NCBI GenBank assembly: GCA_012267605.1
Contig: JAAXGF010000162.1
Location: 1 to 13,510 of the forward strand
Origin: Alphaproteobacteria bacterium
GTDB taxonomy: Bacteria > Pseudomonadota > Alphaproteobacteria > JAAXGF01
Length of the DNA: 13,510 nucleotides
Direction of reading: 5' to 3'
Part shown: positions 1 through 6,825 of the stretch, piece after piece
Layout of the letters: every line of letters begins with the position of its first letter
How positions within the stretch are numbered: position 1 is the stretch's first letter
The notes under the pieces: model-generated
The model's input: only the letters and a program-made list of their open reading frames with translations
Told to the model about the DNA's origin: nothing
Databases searched by the model: none
Translations under genes and position numbers: made by a program

Positions 1-21
1 TGAGGCACCTGGGCAGTTACT
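1..21 (-). repeat. Left copy of 21-bp terminal inverted repeat, probable IS tip
   Basis: The first 21 bases are the exact reverse complement of the last 21 bases of the window (13490-13510). Read outward on the minus strand the shared core is GTAACTGCCCAGGTGCCTCA. The GTAA start resembles tips of the IS66 family, but that assignment is from memory and no transposase is visible. The bases just inside the two copies differ, so these are not the two target duplications of one insertion. More likely two separate copies of an IS bound the segment. A contig-end assembly effect is the alternative. Confidence 0.6.
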
Positions 22-155
22 GACGAACGTACCAAATTGACCGGGTTGACACGCCTGTCAGCCCAGCCCACCACCGAACAATCCGCAAAATTCGGGCTCT
101 GTCGCGCCAGCTCCCGGGCGTTCTGGCCCGCAGCCAACCAGTCGCTTGCAAACCA
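3..155 (-). pseudogene. Possible truncated gene fragment at left IS junction
   Basis: On the minus strand an open frame runs from just after a TGA (156-158) to the window edge and straight through the IS tip. About 40 codons before the tip have a protein-like composition (segments such as LAAGQNARELARQSPNF and VVGWADRRVNPVNLV), and by hand count roughly 70% of third positions are G or C. No ATG or GTG precedes it; a TTG near position 140 is the only plausible start, and it has no ribosome binding site. I do not recognise a family. It could be the stump of a gene cut by the IS, or chance. Confidence 0.2.
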
Positions 156-157
156 TC

Positions 158-200
158 AAAATGCAGCTTGCATTTTCCTGGAATTGCAGTTCCTGCAATT
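158..200. promoter_or_regulatory. Two adjacent TGCA-centred palindromes
   Basis: Two perfect 8-bp inverted repeats, each with a 3-base centre, lie 5 bases apart: AAAATGCA-gct-TGCATTTT (158-176) and AATTGCAG-ttc-CTGCAATT (182-200). Both have a TGCA core on each arm, so the second looks like a diverged copy of the first. They end about 97 bases before the Sel1 lipoprotein start. Paired similar dyads upstream of a gene suggest an operator for a dimeric repressor. No T-run follows, which argues against a terminator. They could instead belong to the truncated leftward fragment. Confidence 0.45.
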
Positions 201-296
201 GCCGGGTAGAACTACCGGTCGGGCGTAAAGCGAGCGAAAAAGTCCATCGGATGCGATGCCAGGGCACACGCATCGAGAAACCGACCGGGGAGACGT

Positions 297-1127
297 ATGA
301 CGAGACAGCCATTGACGTGGATGTTCGGTTGCTTGGTGGCCATTGCGCTACTCCTCGGAGGGTGTGGCGGTGCCGGATCCGATTGCGAGACCTTGGCGGC
401 GAATCCCAAGGACCCGGAAGGAGATGGCGATGGTGTCGAATTCGGCGACATCCACGCACTTGATGCGATTGCAGTTTGCAAGACGGCGTTGGAAGAGGAT
501 CCCGACGATCCGCGCGTTCAATATCACTATGCGCGAGCGTTATCGAAAGCTGGGCGCTACGCGGAAGCCGTGGAATGGGGAAGAAAGAGCGCTGAACAGG
601 GTTATGCGGCCGCGCAAAACCTTCTCGGCATTCGATACGAGACGGGACACGGGGTTGAGCACAACCTCAACGAGGCGGCGAAGTGGTTTCACAAGGCTGC
701 CGAGCACGAAATCGTCAACGCCCACATCACCCTCGGGATGCTCTATTTTAACGGTTTGGGCGTGCCGAAAGATTATGAGAAGTCGGTTTACTGGTATCAA
801 CGTGCGGCCGACGAGGGTAGCGCCGAGGGTAAATATAATCTCGGCCTGATGTACATGAACGGATGGGCGGTCCAAACGGATTTGGAGGCGGCTCTTGATT
901 TGTTCGCAGAAGCGGTCGAGGACGATTTTCTGCCCGCGCATACCATACTGGGCGATGCTTACGCCGATGGCCACGGTGTCGAGCCAAATTTGGACGTCGC
1001 CGCCGAGTGGTATGGTCGCGCTGCCATGCGCGGGTATCGCCCGGCACTACGGCGGCTGAGAAATCTGATCGAGGAAAATGAAGCGCATTTCGCGCGGTAT
1101 ACTCGGATGAACATAGACGAAGAGTAG
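297..1127 (+). CDS. Sel1-repeat lipoprotein
   Basis: A 276-residue protein predicted to be anchored in the outer membrane and to act as an envelope scaffold or adaptor. Residues 1-22 form a lipoprotein signal with the lipobox LGGC, so Cys23 would be lipidated; Gly at +2 does not suggest inner-membrane retention. Residues about 54-100 look like a TPR-type helical pair (ALEEDPDDP, ALSKAGRYAEA). They are followed by about four Sel1 repeats from about 102 to 245, with hallmarks such as AAQNLLGIRYETGHGV and GMLYFNGLGVPKDY. The ATG is preceded by GGGGAG at 287-292, four bases away. Sel1 proteins of this type are known as protein-protein interaction modules in bacterial signalling and envelope stress. 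It is alone in its transcription unit, ends in TAG, and converges on the HTH-CinA gene 54 bases downstream. The specific partner is unknown. Confidence 0.85.
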   Translation: MTRQPLTWMFGCLVAIALLLGGCGGAGSDCETLAANPKDPEGDGDGVEFGDIHALDAIAVCKTALEEDPDDPRVQYHYARALSKAGRYAEAVEWGRKSAEQGYAAAQNLLGIRYETGHGVEHNLNEAAKWFHKAAEHEIVNAHITLGMLYFNGLGVPKDYEKSVYWYQRAADEGSAEGKYNLGLMYMNGWAVQTDLEAALDLFAEAVEDDFLPAHTILGDAYADGHGVEPNLDVAAEWYGRAAMRGYRPALRRLRNLIEENEAHFARYTRMNIDEE

Positions 1128-1181
1128 CCGAACACGTCACCGCCCCCCCTGCCCCATCTATGAAGATCGCTCTTGCGTTGC

Positions 1182-2105
1182 CTATGGGTCGTTGCCAGCC
1201 GCCAGCTGTTTGAGAATCAATTTAAGGGCTGATTCAACGGAGGCGCGGCGCACGGCGTCGCGGCCAATATCGCCGAAATCGTGTCGCTCGTGGAGCACAT
1301 GCTTTCCGTTTTGCGCAACGGCGATGTGGACCCGACCGGCGGGCTTGTTCGGCCTGTCGCTCCCTGGTCCCGCAACCCCGGTATCGGCGATGCTGATTTG
1401 CGCGTGAGGCACCACCTTGGCGAGAGCGCCAACAGCCATAGCGCGAACCACGGCCTCGCTCACGGCCCCGTGTTCGACGATAAGAGATTCGGGCACACCG
1501 AGCAGTGAGGTCTTGGCCGCGTCGGAGTAGGCGACATAGCCGCGTTCGACGACGCTCGAGGCACCTGGAATGGCGGTCAGCACCTCGGCGAGCATGCCAC
1601 CGGATGAAGACTCCACGATAACCAGTTTTACCTTCGCGGCACGGCAAGCCTCGAGCACTTCCTTGGCCAACGCGGTAAGGGAATCTTTCGTACTCGCAAC
1701 CGCCCGATCCGGATAGGCTTCCTCCGTGCCGCAGCTGCCGCCTTGACCGCAGTATCTTGTAGCCCACCGTTGCAAGGTTCGTGCCCCGTTTCCGGGAAAA
1801 GCCTCAACCACAGTTGGCGCACCGCCACCTGAGGCAAGAACGCGCGCCAGGCCCCAGCCGCGCAAAGTATCGACGCGTCGCATTATCTCGCGTACAGGCA
1901 AATTTAGGGCGCGGCTCAGTGTATCGGGGGTATAACGCCCGTGGGATAGGCGGCAAGCCACCTCGCGCAGTACGTCGTCAGCCAGCAAAACAACAAGCCG
2001 GTCGACCTCCATCGCCAAGCAAAAAGCGCAGTCTGCGTCGTCGGCGTTACCCCGTCCGGAATCGGCGCCGCGCACCGGTGTCGAAGCGATAGCACAGGCG
2101 ATCAC
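1182..2105 (-). CDS. Exported(?) winged-helix-like domain fused to CinA/PncC-type NMN amidase
   Basis: 307 residues from a GTG start. Residues about 33-90 form a winged-helix-like domain (DDVLREVACRL, SRALNLPVREIMRRVDTL, RGWGLARVL) followed by the pair Cys119/Cys125 (RYC-x5-CG). Residues about 143-300 match the CinA C-terminal domain, which in PncC deamidates NMN to nicotinate mononucleotide. ESSSGG at 165-170 (ESCTGG in PncC) holds the presumed catalytic Ser166. YSDAAK (193-198) keeps Tyr and Lys, and DTGVAGPG (241-248) and HGAVSE (212-217) are conserved, so the site looks intact. The GTG has no ribosome binding site. In frame upstream, codons from 2141 encode a further hydrophobic stretch (FLFAPLANAFVVFV) that would complete a signal peptide ending near VRGAD, but only a CTG is available there as a start. 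It is probably coupled to the upstream paralogue. Exported NMN salvage is an inference. Confidence 0.75.
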   Translation of the reverse strand: MIACAIASTPVRGADSGRGNADDADCAFCLAMEVDRLVVLLADDVLREVACRLSHGRYTPDTLSRALNLPVREIMRRVDTLRGWGLARVLASGGGAPTVVEAFPGNGARTLQRWATRYCGQGGSCGTEEAYPDRAVASTKDSLTALAKEVLEACRAAKVKLVIVESSSGGMLAEVLTAIPGASSVVERGYVAYSDAAKTSLLGVPESLIVEHGAVSEAVVRAMAVGALAKVVPHAQISIADTGVAGPGSDRPNKPAGRVHIAVAQNGKHVLHERHDFGDIGRDAVRRASVESALKLILKQLAAGNDP

Positions 2106-2166
2106 GAAAACGACGAACGCGTTCGCGAGCGGCGCGAACAGAAACTTATAGTGCGCGTTTGGTGCC

Positions 2167-3018
2167 CTAATCCTCCTCTACCTCGACGGTGATCGGGTCG
2201 CCTTCGCCGACGCCGAGCAAACCTCTGACGTCGTCGACAGCGCGGCCCCAAATATTGGTCTTGGCGGCCAAACGAATTTCATGGCCCTGGGAGATAGGCG
2301 TTGGTCCAAAACCGATAGCGATCGAATCGCCTTCGACCCAGAAGGCCATCTCGCCGGCTTCCACAACGTCCTTCGCGTCCGCTTCCCTCTCGACATGTAC
2401 AGGGACAGAAAAATAGACCTCGTAGCCCCAGGTCTTGGCACTCGACTTGAAGGGGAGCTTCTCGTAAATCGCGTCGGCCGTCGGCGTATCGAATAGTTCA
2501 ACGGTGATCGGTACGGTGCCGATAGTTATCCTTATTCGGCGAGGGGCACTACCTGTTGCGCCACCACTGCCTTTCACCGCTGTTGACGCGCGTTTCATGT
2601 TGCTCTCCTCCTGCGCCGGCGCGCTGGCGGTGTTCACCCCGCATTGTGCATCGTTTGCGCAGTACCTGAGGGTCCAGCGGCGCAAGATCTGCTGGCCGCT
2701 TCCTGGGACGGGCTTGATAAGACCATCGGTCCAATCCCGATCGATCATGCGCACAAGTCCCCAGCCGCGCAAAGTATCTACCCGGCGCATGATCTGTCTT
2801 TCCGGTAAGTTAAGTGCCTTGCTCAACGACCGGGAGGTGTAACCTTGGTACGACAATCGGCAAACCAAGTCACGCAACACGTCGTCGGACAACAAAGCAA
2901 CCAGGCGGTCGAACTCGACGGCCAGACCCGGTCCCGAAGCTCCTGCCGGCAAACCCTCCGCCGCTGCCATCGGTGTCACCGAAAGCATGAGTGCAAGGGC
3001 AACGACGAGCTTTTTCAT
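2167..3018 (-). CDS. Exported winged-helix-like domain fused to cyclophilin-like (TM1367-type) domain
   Basis: 283 residues. Residues 1-20 are a standard Sec signal peptide (MKKLVVALALMLSV, cleavage likely after MAAA). Residues about 35-92 are a winged-helix-like domain closely similar to that of the downstream gene (shared LNLPxRxIMRRVDTLRGWGL), with Cys120/Cys126 matching the paralogue's RYC-x5-CG. After a low-complexity linker (about 130-160), residues 161-282 match the small cyclophilin-like beta-barrel family typified by Thermotoga TM1367 (KTWGYEVYFSVPV, VVEAGEMAFWVEGDSIAIGFGPTPIS, WGRAVDD). Members of that family have no settled activity and lack the classical prolyl isomerase site. A DNA-binding-type fold behind a signal peptide is odd and suggests protein or ligand binding outside the cytoplasm. 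It is first gene of a two-gene unit and divergent from the transporter. A strong internal start lies at 2598. Confidence 0.75.
   Translation of the reverse strand: MKKLVVALALMLSVTPMAAAEGLPAGASGPGLAVEFDRLVALLSDDVLRDLVCRLSYQGYTSRSLSKALNLPERQIMRRVDTLRGWGLVRMIDRDWTDGLIKPVPGSGQQILRRWTLRYCANDAQCGVNTASAPAQEESNMKRASTAVKGSGGATGSAPRRIRITIGTVPITVELFDTPTADAIYEKLPFKSSAKTWGYEVYFSVPVHVEREADAKDVVEAGEMAFWVEGDSIAIGFGPTPISQGHEIRLAAKTNIWGRAVDDVRGLLGVGEGDPITVEVEED
2596..2612 (-). promoter_or_regulatory. Strong internal ribosome binding site and in-frame ATG
   Basis: Inside the HTH-cyclophilin gene, on the minus strand, AGGAGGAGA (2612-2604) precedes an in-frame ATG (2598-2596), with eight bases between the AGGAGG and the ATG. 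This is codon 141, exactly at the linker between the two domains. It is a much better initiation signal than that of the annotated start at 3018, which has no clear Shine-Dalgarno. Starting here would give a 143-residue cytoplasmic cyclophilin-like protein (MKRASTAVKG...). Because the linker itself encodes PAQEES, the purine run could be a coding accident. Confidence 0.5.
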
Positions 3019-3064
3019 CGGCGGGACTGTCTACACCAGGTGACAAATCGATGATGGGACTCTC

Positions 3065-3099
3065 AAGCTTGCAACTTCCACCGTGGAATTTCCAGCTTT
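3065..3099. promoter_or_regulatory. Palindrome in divergent intergenic region
   Basis: A perfect 13-base palindrome, TTCCAC-c-GTGGAA (3076-3088), is embedded in a longer imperfect dyad running from AAGCTT to AGCTTT. It lies about 58 bases upstream of the HTH-cyclophilin start and about 150 bases upstream of the ORF before the transporter. Its position between divergent units fits an operator. No clear -10/-35 pair could be assigned to either side: a TTGACA at 3165-3170 has no good partner. Confidence 0.35.
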
Positions 3100-3241
3100 C
3101 ATTTAGAGTGGCAAAGGACAAATATCTTTGCGACGATCGACTGTAGAGCGGTGCGTACACGAACTTGACAGTCTTGCTTGCGCATGCCGCTGTCGTCAAG
3201 AACAGGTTTCGCACAGCCGTTCGGCGACGGGAGAATCCTTG

Positions 3242-3325
3242 ATGTCTGACTCAATGGGAACCAATTGGAAAACCCTGTGGAATAGTCGCATCGCCAATCC
3301 GCAACAAAGGCGGAAAACGGTTTGA
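3242..3325 (+). CDS. 27-codon ORF overlapping the transporter start
   Basis: ATG at 3242 is preceded by GGGAGA (3229-3234) at seven-base spacing, the best ribosome binding site in this stretch. The 27-residue product begins MSDSMGTNWKTLWNSRI and ends QQRRKTV. Its TGA (3323-3325) overlaps the TTG start of the transporter (TTGA). Two readings fit: a leader peptide translationally coupled to the transporter, or the real cytoplasmic N-terminus of the transporter separated from it by a one-base frameshift near 3320. The basic, hydrophilic composition suits either. Confidence 0.35.
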   Translation: MSDSMGTNWKTLWNSRIANPQQRRKTV

Positions 3326-4971
3326 CAACGCCATCGTCGGCCTTCCGTTTGGAGCGCCTACGTTGGGGAGCGCTGTGGGCGGTAGCCGCCCTAATTGTAC
3401 CTTTGTTGGCCGGCGTGGAACCGCCGGGCGATCATCCCGAGGCTATAAAGGTCGCCGTTGTCACCGCACTCATGGCCGTCATGTGGGTGGGGGTAATCGT
3501 CCCCTTGTGGATCACGGCGCTACTACCGTTAGCGCTGTTTCCACTGCTCGGGATCCACTCTTTCTCGGCCACGCTTGAGCCGTACAGCAGTCCGCTAATA
3601 ATGCTTTTTTTCGGCGGATTTATTCTCGCCCTCGCGATGTTTCGTTGTGGCCTTAGCCTCAGATTGTCCCTTGTCATTGTTCGCCTGGCCGATGAGCGGC
3701 CAGGTGCGATTATTTTCGGATGCATGGCTACAACGGCGTTTCTCAGCATGTGGGTTAGCAATACAGCATCGACCATGGTGATGCTGCCGATGGCGCTTGC
3801 AGTGATTGCTCTCCTGCGCCACACCGTGCGGCCAGCCAAGATGGCTAACATTGACGGGGAATCATCGTTTGCCACCGCGCTATTGCTCGGCATCGCCTAT
3901 TCGGCAAGCATCGGCGGTATGGGCACCCTGGTCGGTACGCCGCCGAACGCCATCCTAGCGGGATTCTTGCGCGAAAGTTTCTCCTATGAAATTGGATTTT
4001 TCGAGTGGATGACCTTCGGAATTCCCCTCGTCGCGGTGCTTCTTGTCGCAGCATGGTTTTGGCTGACCCGGATACTTTTTCGCTTTGATCCCGCGCCGAT
4101 CAAAGGCACCAACGCAATGATCGATCAACAGCTCGCCGAACTTGGCCCGATGTCTCACTTCGAGAAATGGATCGCCGCAATCGCCACCTTGACTGCACTA
4201 GCTTGGATAACCCGACCCTTGTTGAACCGTATTGCCAATGACGCAATTCCTGGTTGGACCGTGAGCGACGCTAACATCGCCGTGGCCGCGGCCACCGTTG
4301 TGGTGGCCGTATTTATCGTCAAGAGCTCGTTTTTCGAGCACACCAGTGGCATCTTGGAAAAAACCAGTTCCTTCACGTTGCACCCGCTTAATAATCATTG
4401 GCTGGAATCGAAAATTCCGCGACCCGTTCTAATGCGCCTCGACAACGTCTCCTTTCTCTTCGCCAACTTGGACTGGCGGGTGCTTACCCTCATCGGCGGT
4501 GGCCTTGCCCTTTCCATGGCGATCAAGCAGAGCGGCCTCGGAGCCTGGTTGATTGGCGGTGGATCAGGCTATTTCGAACTTGCTGCGATTCCAGGGATAC
4601 CGCTGGTCTTTTCCATGATGGTCATATTGTTGCTGACCACTTTGGCGATGACCGAACTCGCGAGCAACTCCGCGACGGCCGCGGTTTTCGTGCCTATCGT
4701 CGCACTGCTCGCCATCGGTTTGGGCGAAAATCCCCTAGTTCTCGCTATCCCAGCGGCCCTGATTTCTAGTTGCGCGTTCATGCTGCCGGTGGCGACGCCT
4801 CCGAACGCCATCGTCTATGGGAGCGGAAGGATCACAACCGGGCAAATGGCACGGGCCGGAATTCGCTTGGATTTGACCGCCGTAACGGTGATCGCGCTGC
4901 TCGTAACCGCATTGCTCTCGATGATGCTCGGAGTCGAACAGGGCGTGGTTCCCGATTGGGCGCAACGCTGA
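3322..4971 (+). CDS. DASS/SLC13-family anion transporter
   Basis: 549 residues, polytopic, of the divalent anion:Na+ symporter family, which takes up dicarboxylates, sulfate or related anions. The two family signature regions are visible. The first SNT motif is at 146-148 (MWVSNTAST), followed by GTPPNAI at 205-211. The second is SNS at 448-450 (ELASNSATAAVFVP), followed by ATPPNAIVYGSG at 491-502. GGGLALSMAIKQSGLG at about 392-407 is also typical. SNS in place of the usual second SNT is conservative, since Ser keeps the hydroxyl. Length is slightly above the usual 450-500 because of a hydrophilic loop at about 335-375. The TTG start is weak (AAAGGCGG about nine bases upstream) and overlaps the preceding small ORF, so the true N-terminus is uncertain. 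Substrate cannot be told from sequence alone. Confidence 0.88.
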   Translation: MTTPSSAFRLERLRWGALWAVAALIVPLLAGVEPPGDHPEAIKVAVVTALMAVMWVGVIVPLWITALLPLALFPLLGIHSFSATLEPYSSPLIMLFFGGFILALAMFRCGLSLRLSLVIVRLADERPGAIIFGCMATTAFLSMWVSNTASTMVMLPMALAVIALLRHTVRPAKMANIDGESSFATALLLGIAYSASIGGMGTLVGTPPNAILAGFLRESFSYEIGFFEWMTFGIPLVAVLLVAAWFWLTRILFRFDPAPIKGTNAMIDQQLAELGPMSHFEKWIAAIATLTALAWITRPLLNRIANDAIPGWTVSDANIAVAAATVVVAVFIVKSSFFEHTSGILEKTSSFTLHPLNNHWLESKIPRPVLMRLDNVSFLFANLDWRVLTLIGGGLALSMAIKQSGLGAWLIGGGSGYFELAAIPGIPLVFSMMVILLLTTLAMTELASNSATAAVFVPIVALLAIGLGENPLVLAIPAALISSCAFMLPVATPPNAIVYGSGRITTGQMARAGIRLDLTAVTVIALLVTALLSMMLGVEQGVVPDWAQR

Positions 4972-4972
4972 C

Positions 4973-4995
4973 CCACGTCCTTGAACTGTACGTGG
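4973..4995. terminator. Small hairpin between convergent genes
   Basis: CCACGT (4973-4978) pairs perfectly with ACGTGG (4990-4995) across an 11-base loop, right after the transporter stop and before the end of the haemoglobin gene on the other strand. No T-run follows on either strand, so an intrinsic terminator is only weakly supported. The rest of 4996-5100 shows nothing clear. Confidence 0.2.
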
Positions 4996-5100
4996 CCACC
5001 CAGCGGCACGCCGGAACTACGGAAACTGCATTCCGCTAGAAAGATTTACTGTCAAACGCCGGTGCCGATACAAGTCCGAGCAAACGACAAATCGCGGAAT

Positions 5101-5556
5101 TCAGTGGCCGACGATATCGTCGTGCATGCTCCCGGCAACGCCCATAATGGCATCATGTTCTTCCTGGCCAACCCCAGCATCTTTCATGGCTTGGGAAAAA
5201 TGCTTAGCCACGATCTCGAATTCCATTTCTGTGACGCCCATTCCCCGGTGAGCCTCCAGCATACTCCGGCCCGAATAGGTGCAGGGACCACCGGTGGCCT
5301 CGCAAACCTGCTCCACCATTAGCCGTTTGAAATTGTCGATATCCACATCTGTGAATCGGCCGTTGATCATGTCGTCCGCTGCGGCATAGCCGACGAAATT
5401 GTCTATTACTTGGGTAATCCCCTCTGTTCCACCAATGCGGTCATAAATACTTGCTTCTTCGTCTGACGTGCCAGACGAGCCAAAAAAATGTCCAATGGCC
5501 AGGATACCGCCGACGAAAACCGCCGCCATAACAAATCCACCAAGTCCCTTACCCAT
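5101..5556 (-). CDS. Membrane-anchored group I-type truncated haemoglobin
   Basis: 151 residues. Residues 8-26 (FVMAAVFVGGILAIGHFFG) are a hydrophobic anchor or uncleaved signal. A truncated haemoglobin fold follows from about 36: SIYDRIGGTEGI, CEATGGPCTYSGRSM, then AHRGMG with proximal haem ligand His103, and DIVGH at the C-terminus. Aligned by eye with Mycobacterium TrHbN, the usual distal Tyr(B10) falls on Val55 and Gln(E11) on Met80, so the polar ligand-stabilising network seems absent. That argues against canonical NO dioxygenase activity and suggests another haem or redox role at the membrane. A start at ATG 5556 has GGGAGG six bases upstream. It is probably its own unit, downstream of the carbonic anhydrase on the same strand. 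Confidence 0.85.
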   Translation of the reverse strand: MGKGLGGFVMAAVFVGGILAIGHFFGSSGTSDEEASIYDRIGGTEGITQVIDNFVGYAAADDMINGRFTDVDIDNFKRLMVEQVCEATGGPCTYSGRSMLEAHRGMGVTEMEFEIVAKHFSQAMKDAGVGQEEHDAIMGVAGSMHDDIVGH

Positions 5557-5615
5557 AATTAACCTCCCATTTCGGCGTTCGATGAAAGAGTTGCCGCCCC
5601 TTTACGGCTAACAGG

Positions 5616-5644
5616 CACATACTGCGGCTTGAACGGCGTGTCAA
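5616..5644 (-). promoter_or_regulatory. Possible promoter for the truncated haemoglobin
   Basis: On the minus strand a perfect TTGACA (5644-5639) is followed after 17 bases by TATGTG (5621-5616), a poor -10 match. The start codon would be about 60 bases downstream. The rest of 5557-5845 holds no gene I can support. A direct repeat ACTGATT occurs at 5678-5684 and 5701-5707. Confidence 0.3.
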
Positions 5645-5845
5645 CACGGCCAACCGACCTGTCCGCGACGGAAGCGTACTGATTCACTGCGCATAAATAC
5701 ACTGATTTCGCCAGACGCCGCTATGATACCTTTTCGATTTCTTTCATATCCGATCAATTTCCTCTTCGTGCGTATCCCCAGTTTCCTGACGCCTCGGGGA
5801 CAAGCGAAAGCTCCGGGCAAGTATGAAAGCCGGTGTCTCAGACGT

Positions 5846-6652
5846 CTACCAAAGTTTTACGCCACCCTTGACGAACGGAAATTCGTGAATGGTTCGGCAA
5901 TTGTACGGCTGCGTCGGTCGTGCGTTCAGCCCGACAGTTGCTCGAAATTGGGCGATTTGCTCCATCGACGCAGTAATCGGTTCACTGAGAACGTACCAAG
6001 TGACGCCTTCGGTACATGGCGGAGTAGTCAATGATCCCAAATAATTGAATGCTTGGCTGGTCTGGGGGATCAAATCGTGCGGATTAATTGTAACGCCTCC
6101 GATAGATTGCTCGGCACCGATCTGCGTCGGCAAATGCTCCCAGATAGTTTTAAGTGTTTTATTTTCCTCACCTTCCATGATGAACACGCCGATGACCACT
6201 AACTGGCCGTCGAAAGCCTGGTTCACGAAATGAACTTCCATCGCGTAGTGGAAACCGCCAAGGGAGTGCTCGCTCGGTGTGTGAAAATGAAACTGCTTTA
6301 AGTCAAACTGCTTCATACCCAACTTAACAAAATTAAAACCGCTAACTTTGACCTGTATGGAATTGCCGGTATTGACCATAACCATCGGGGAAGCCTGATA
6401 GTTCGTCGTCAGGGGCTCAACGCTGACATCGTCGGCTCCAATCAAATCGATTGGCGACTGCTGCATACCGTCCGCGCACATTTTAAAATCGTTGGAAATC
6501 GAGCCCCAGCGCGTGGGACCAATGTCTCCCTTGTAACCCCACTTTGGTGGTGCGTTGCCGACACTTTGCGCCTGAACAGATCCCGGCGTTTGCGACACGG
6601 CGGTTACAACTAGAAACACCGATACGATGTAAAGCGGTCTCATGAATTTCAT
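5846..6652 (-). CDS. Exported alpha-carbonic anhydrase
   Basis: 268 residues from ATG 6652; interconverts CO2 and bicarbonate, probably in the periplasm. The signal peptide is at 1-29 (MRPLYIVSVFLVVTAV, cleavage near VQAQS). The zinc ligands are His122 and His124 (QFHFHTPSEH) and His141 (MEVHFVN). The gatekeeper threonine is in LTTPPCTEGVTWYVL (Thr209). Cys59 and Cys213 match the disulfide pair of bacterial alpha enzymes. MQQSPIDL and the C-terminal NCRTIHEF region are also typical. The frame is open upstream to 6784, but that part is not family-like and the signal peptide fixes the start at Met45 of the longer frame (or Met48). No clear ribosome binding site is seen. Base composition is more AT-rich than neighbouring genes, which may indicate transfer. 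Confidence 0.93.
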   Translation of the reverse strand: MKFMRPLYIVSVFLVVTAVSQTPGSVQAQSVGNAPPKWGYKGDIGPTRWGSISNDFKMCADGMQQSPIDLIGADDVSVEPLTTNYQASPMVMVNTGNSIQVKVSGFNFVKLGMKQFDLKQFHFHTPSEHSLGGFHYAMEVHFVNQAFDGQLVVIGVFIMEGEENKTLKTIWEHLPTQIGAEQSIGGVTINPHDLIPQTSQAFNYLGSLTTPPCTEGVTWYVLSEPITASMEQIAQFRATVGLNARPTQPYNCRTIHEFPFVKGGVKLW

Positions 6653-6825
6653 TTTTGTTGTACGAGACGTTCCCCAATATGCCCACTTCCCAGTAGAAAT
6701 ATACCAGGGTTCAGCCGCCAATAAACCGATAAATCGGTCGTCTGAGGGATTGAAGTACGCTCGCAACTCGTCTAGCGTATACAAACTGACAAAGATATAT
6801 AAATCCGTCGGAGCCTAGAATTTGC

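Noticed and set aside
46..74. Promoter with TTGACA at 46-51 for the Sel1 lipoprotein
   Set aside because: No acceptable -10 element lies 16-18 bases downstream.
5628..5644. FNR/CRP-like site TTGA...TCAA upstream of the haemoglobin
   Set aside because: The half-sites are separated by eight bases rather than six, and the centre does not match.
6653..6784. Longer carbonic anhydrase start at 6784
   Set aside because: The extra 44 residues would bury the signal peptide inside the protein and do not resemble the family.
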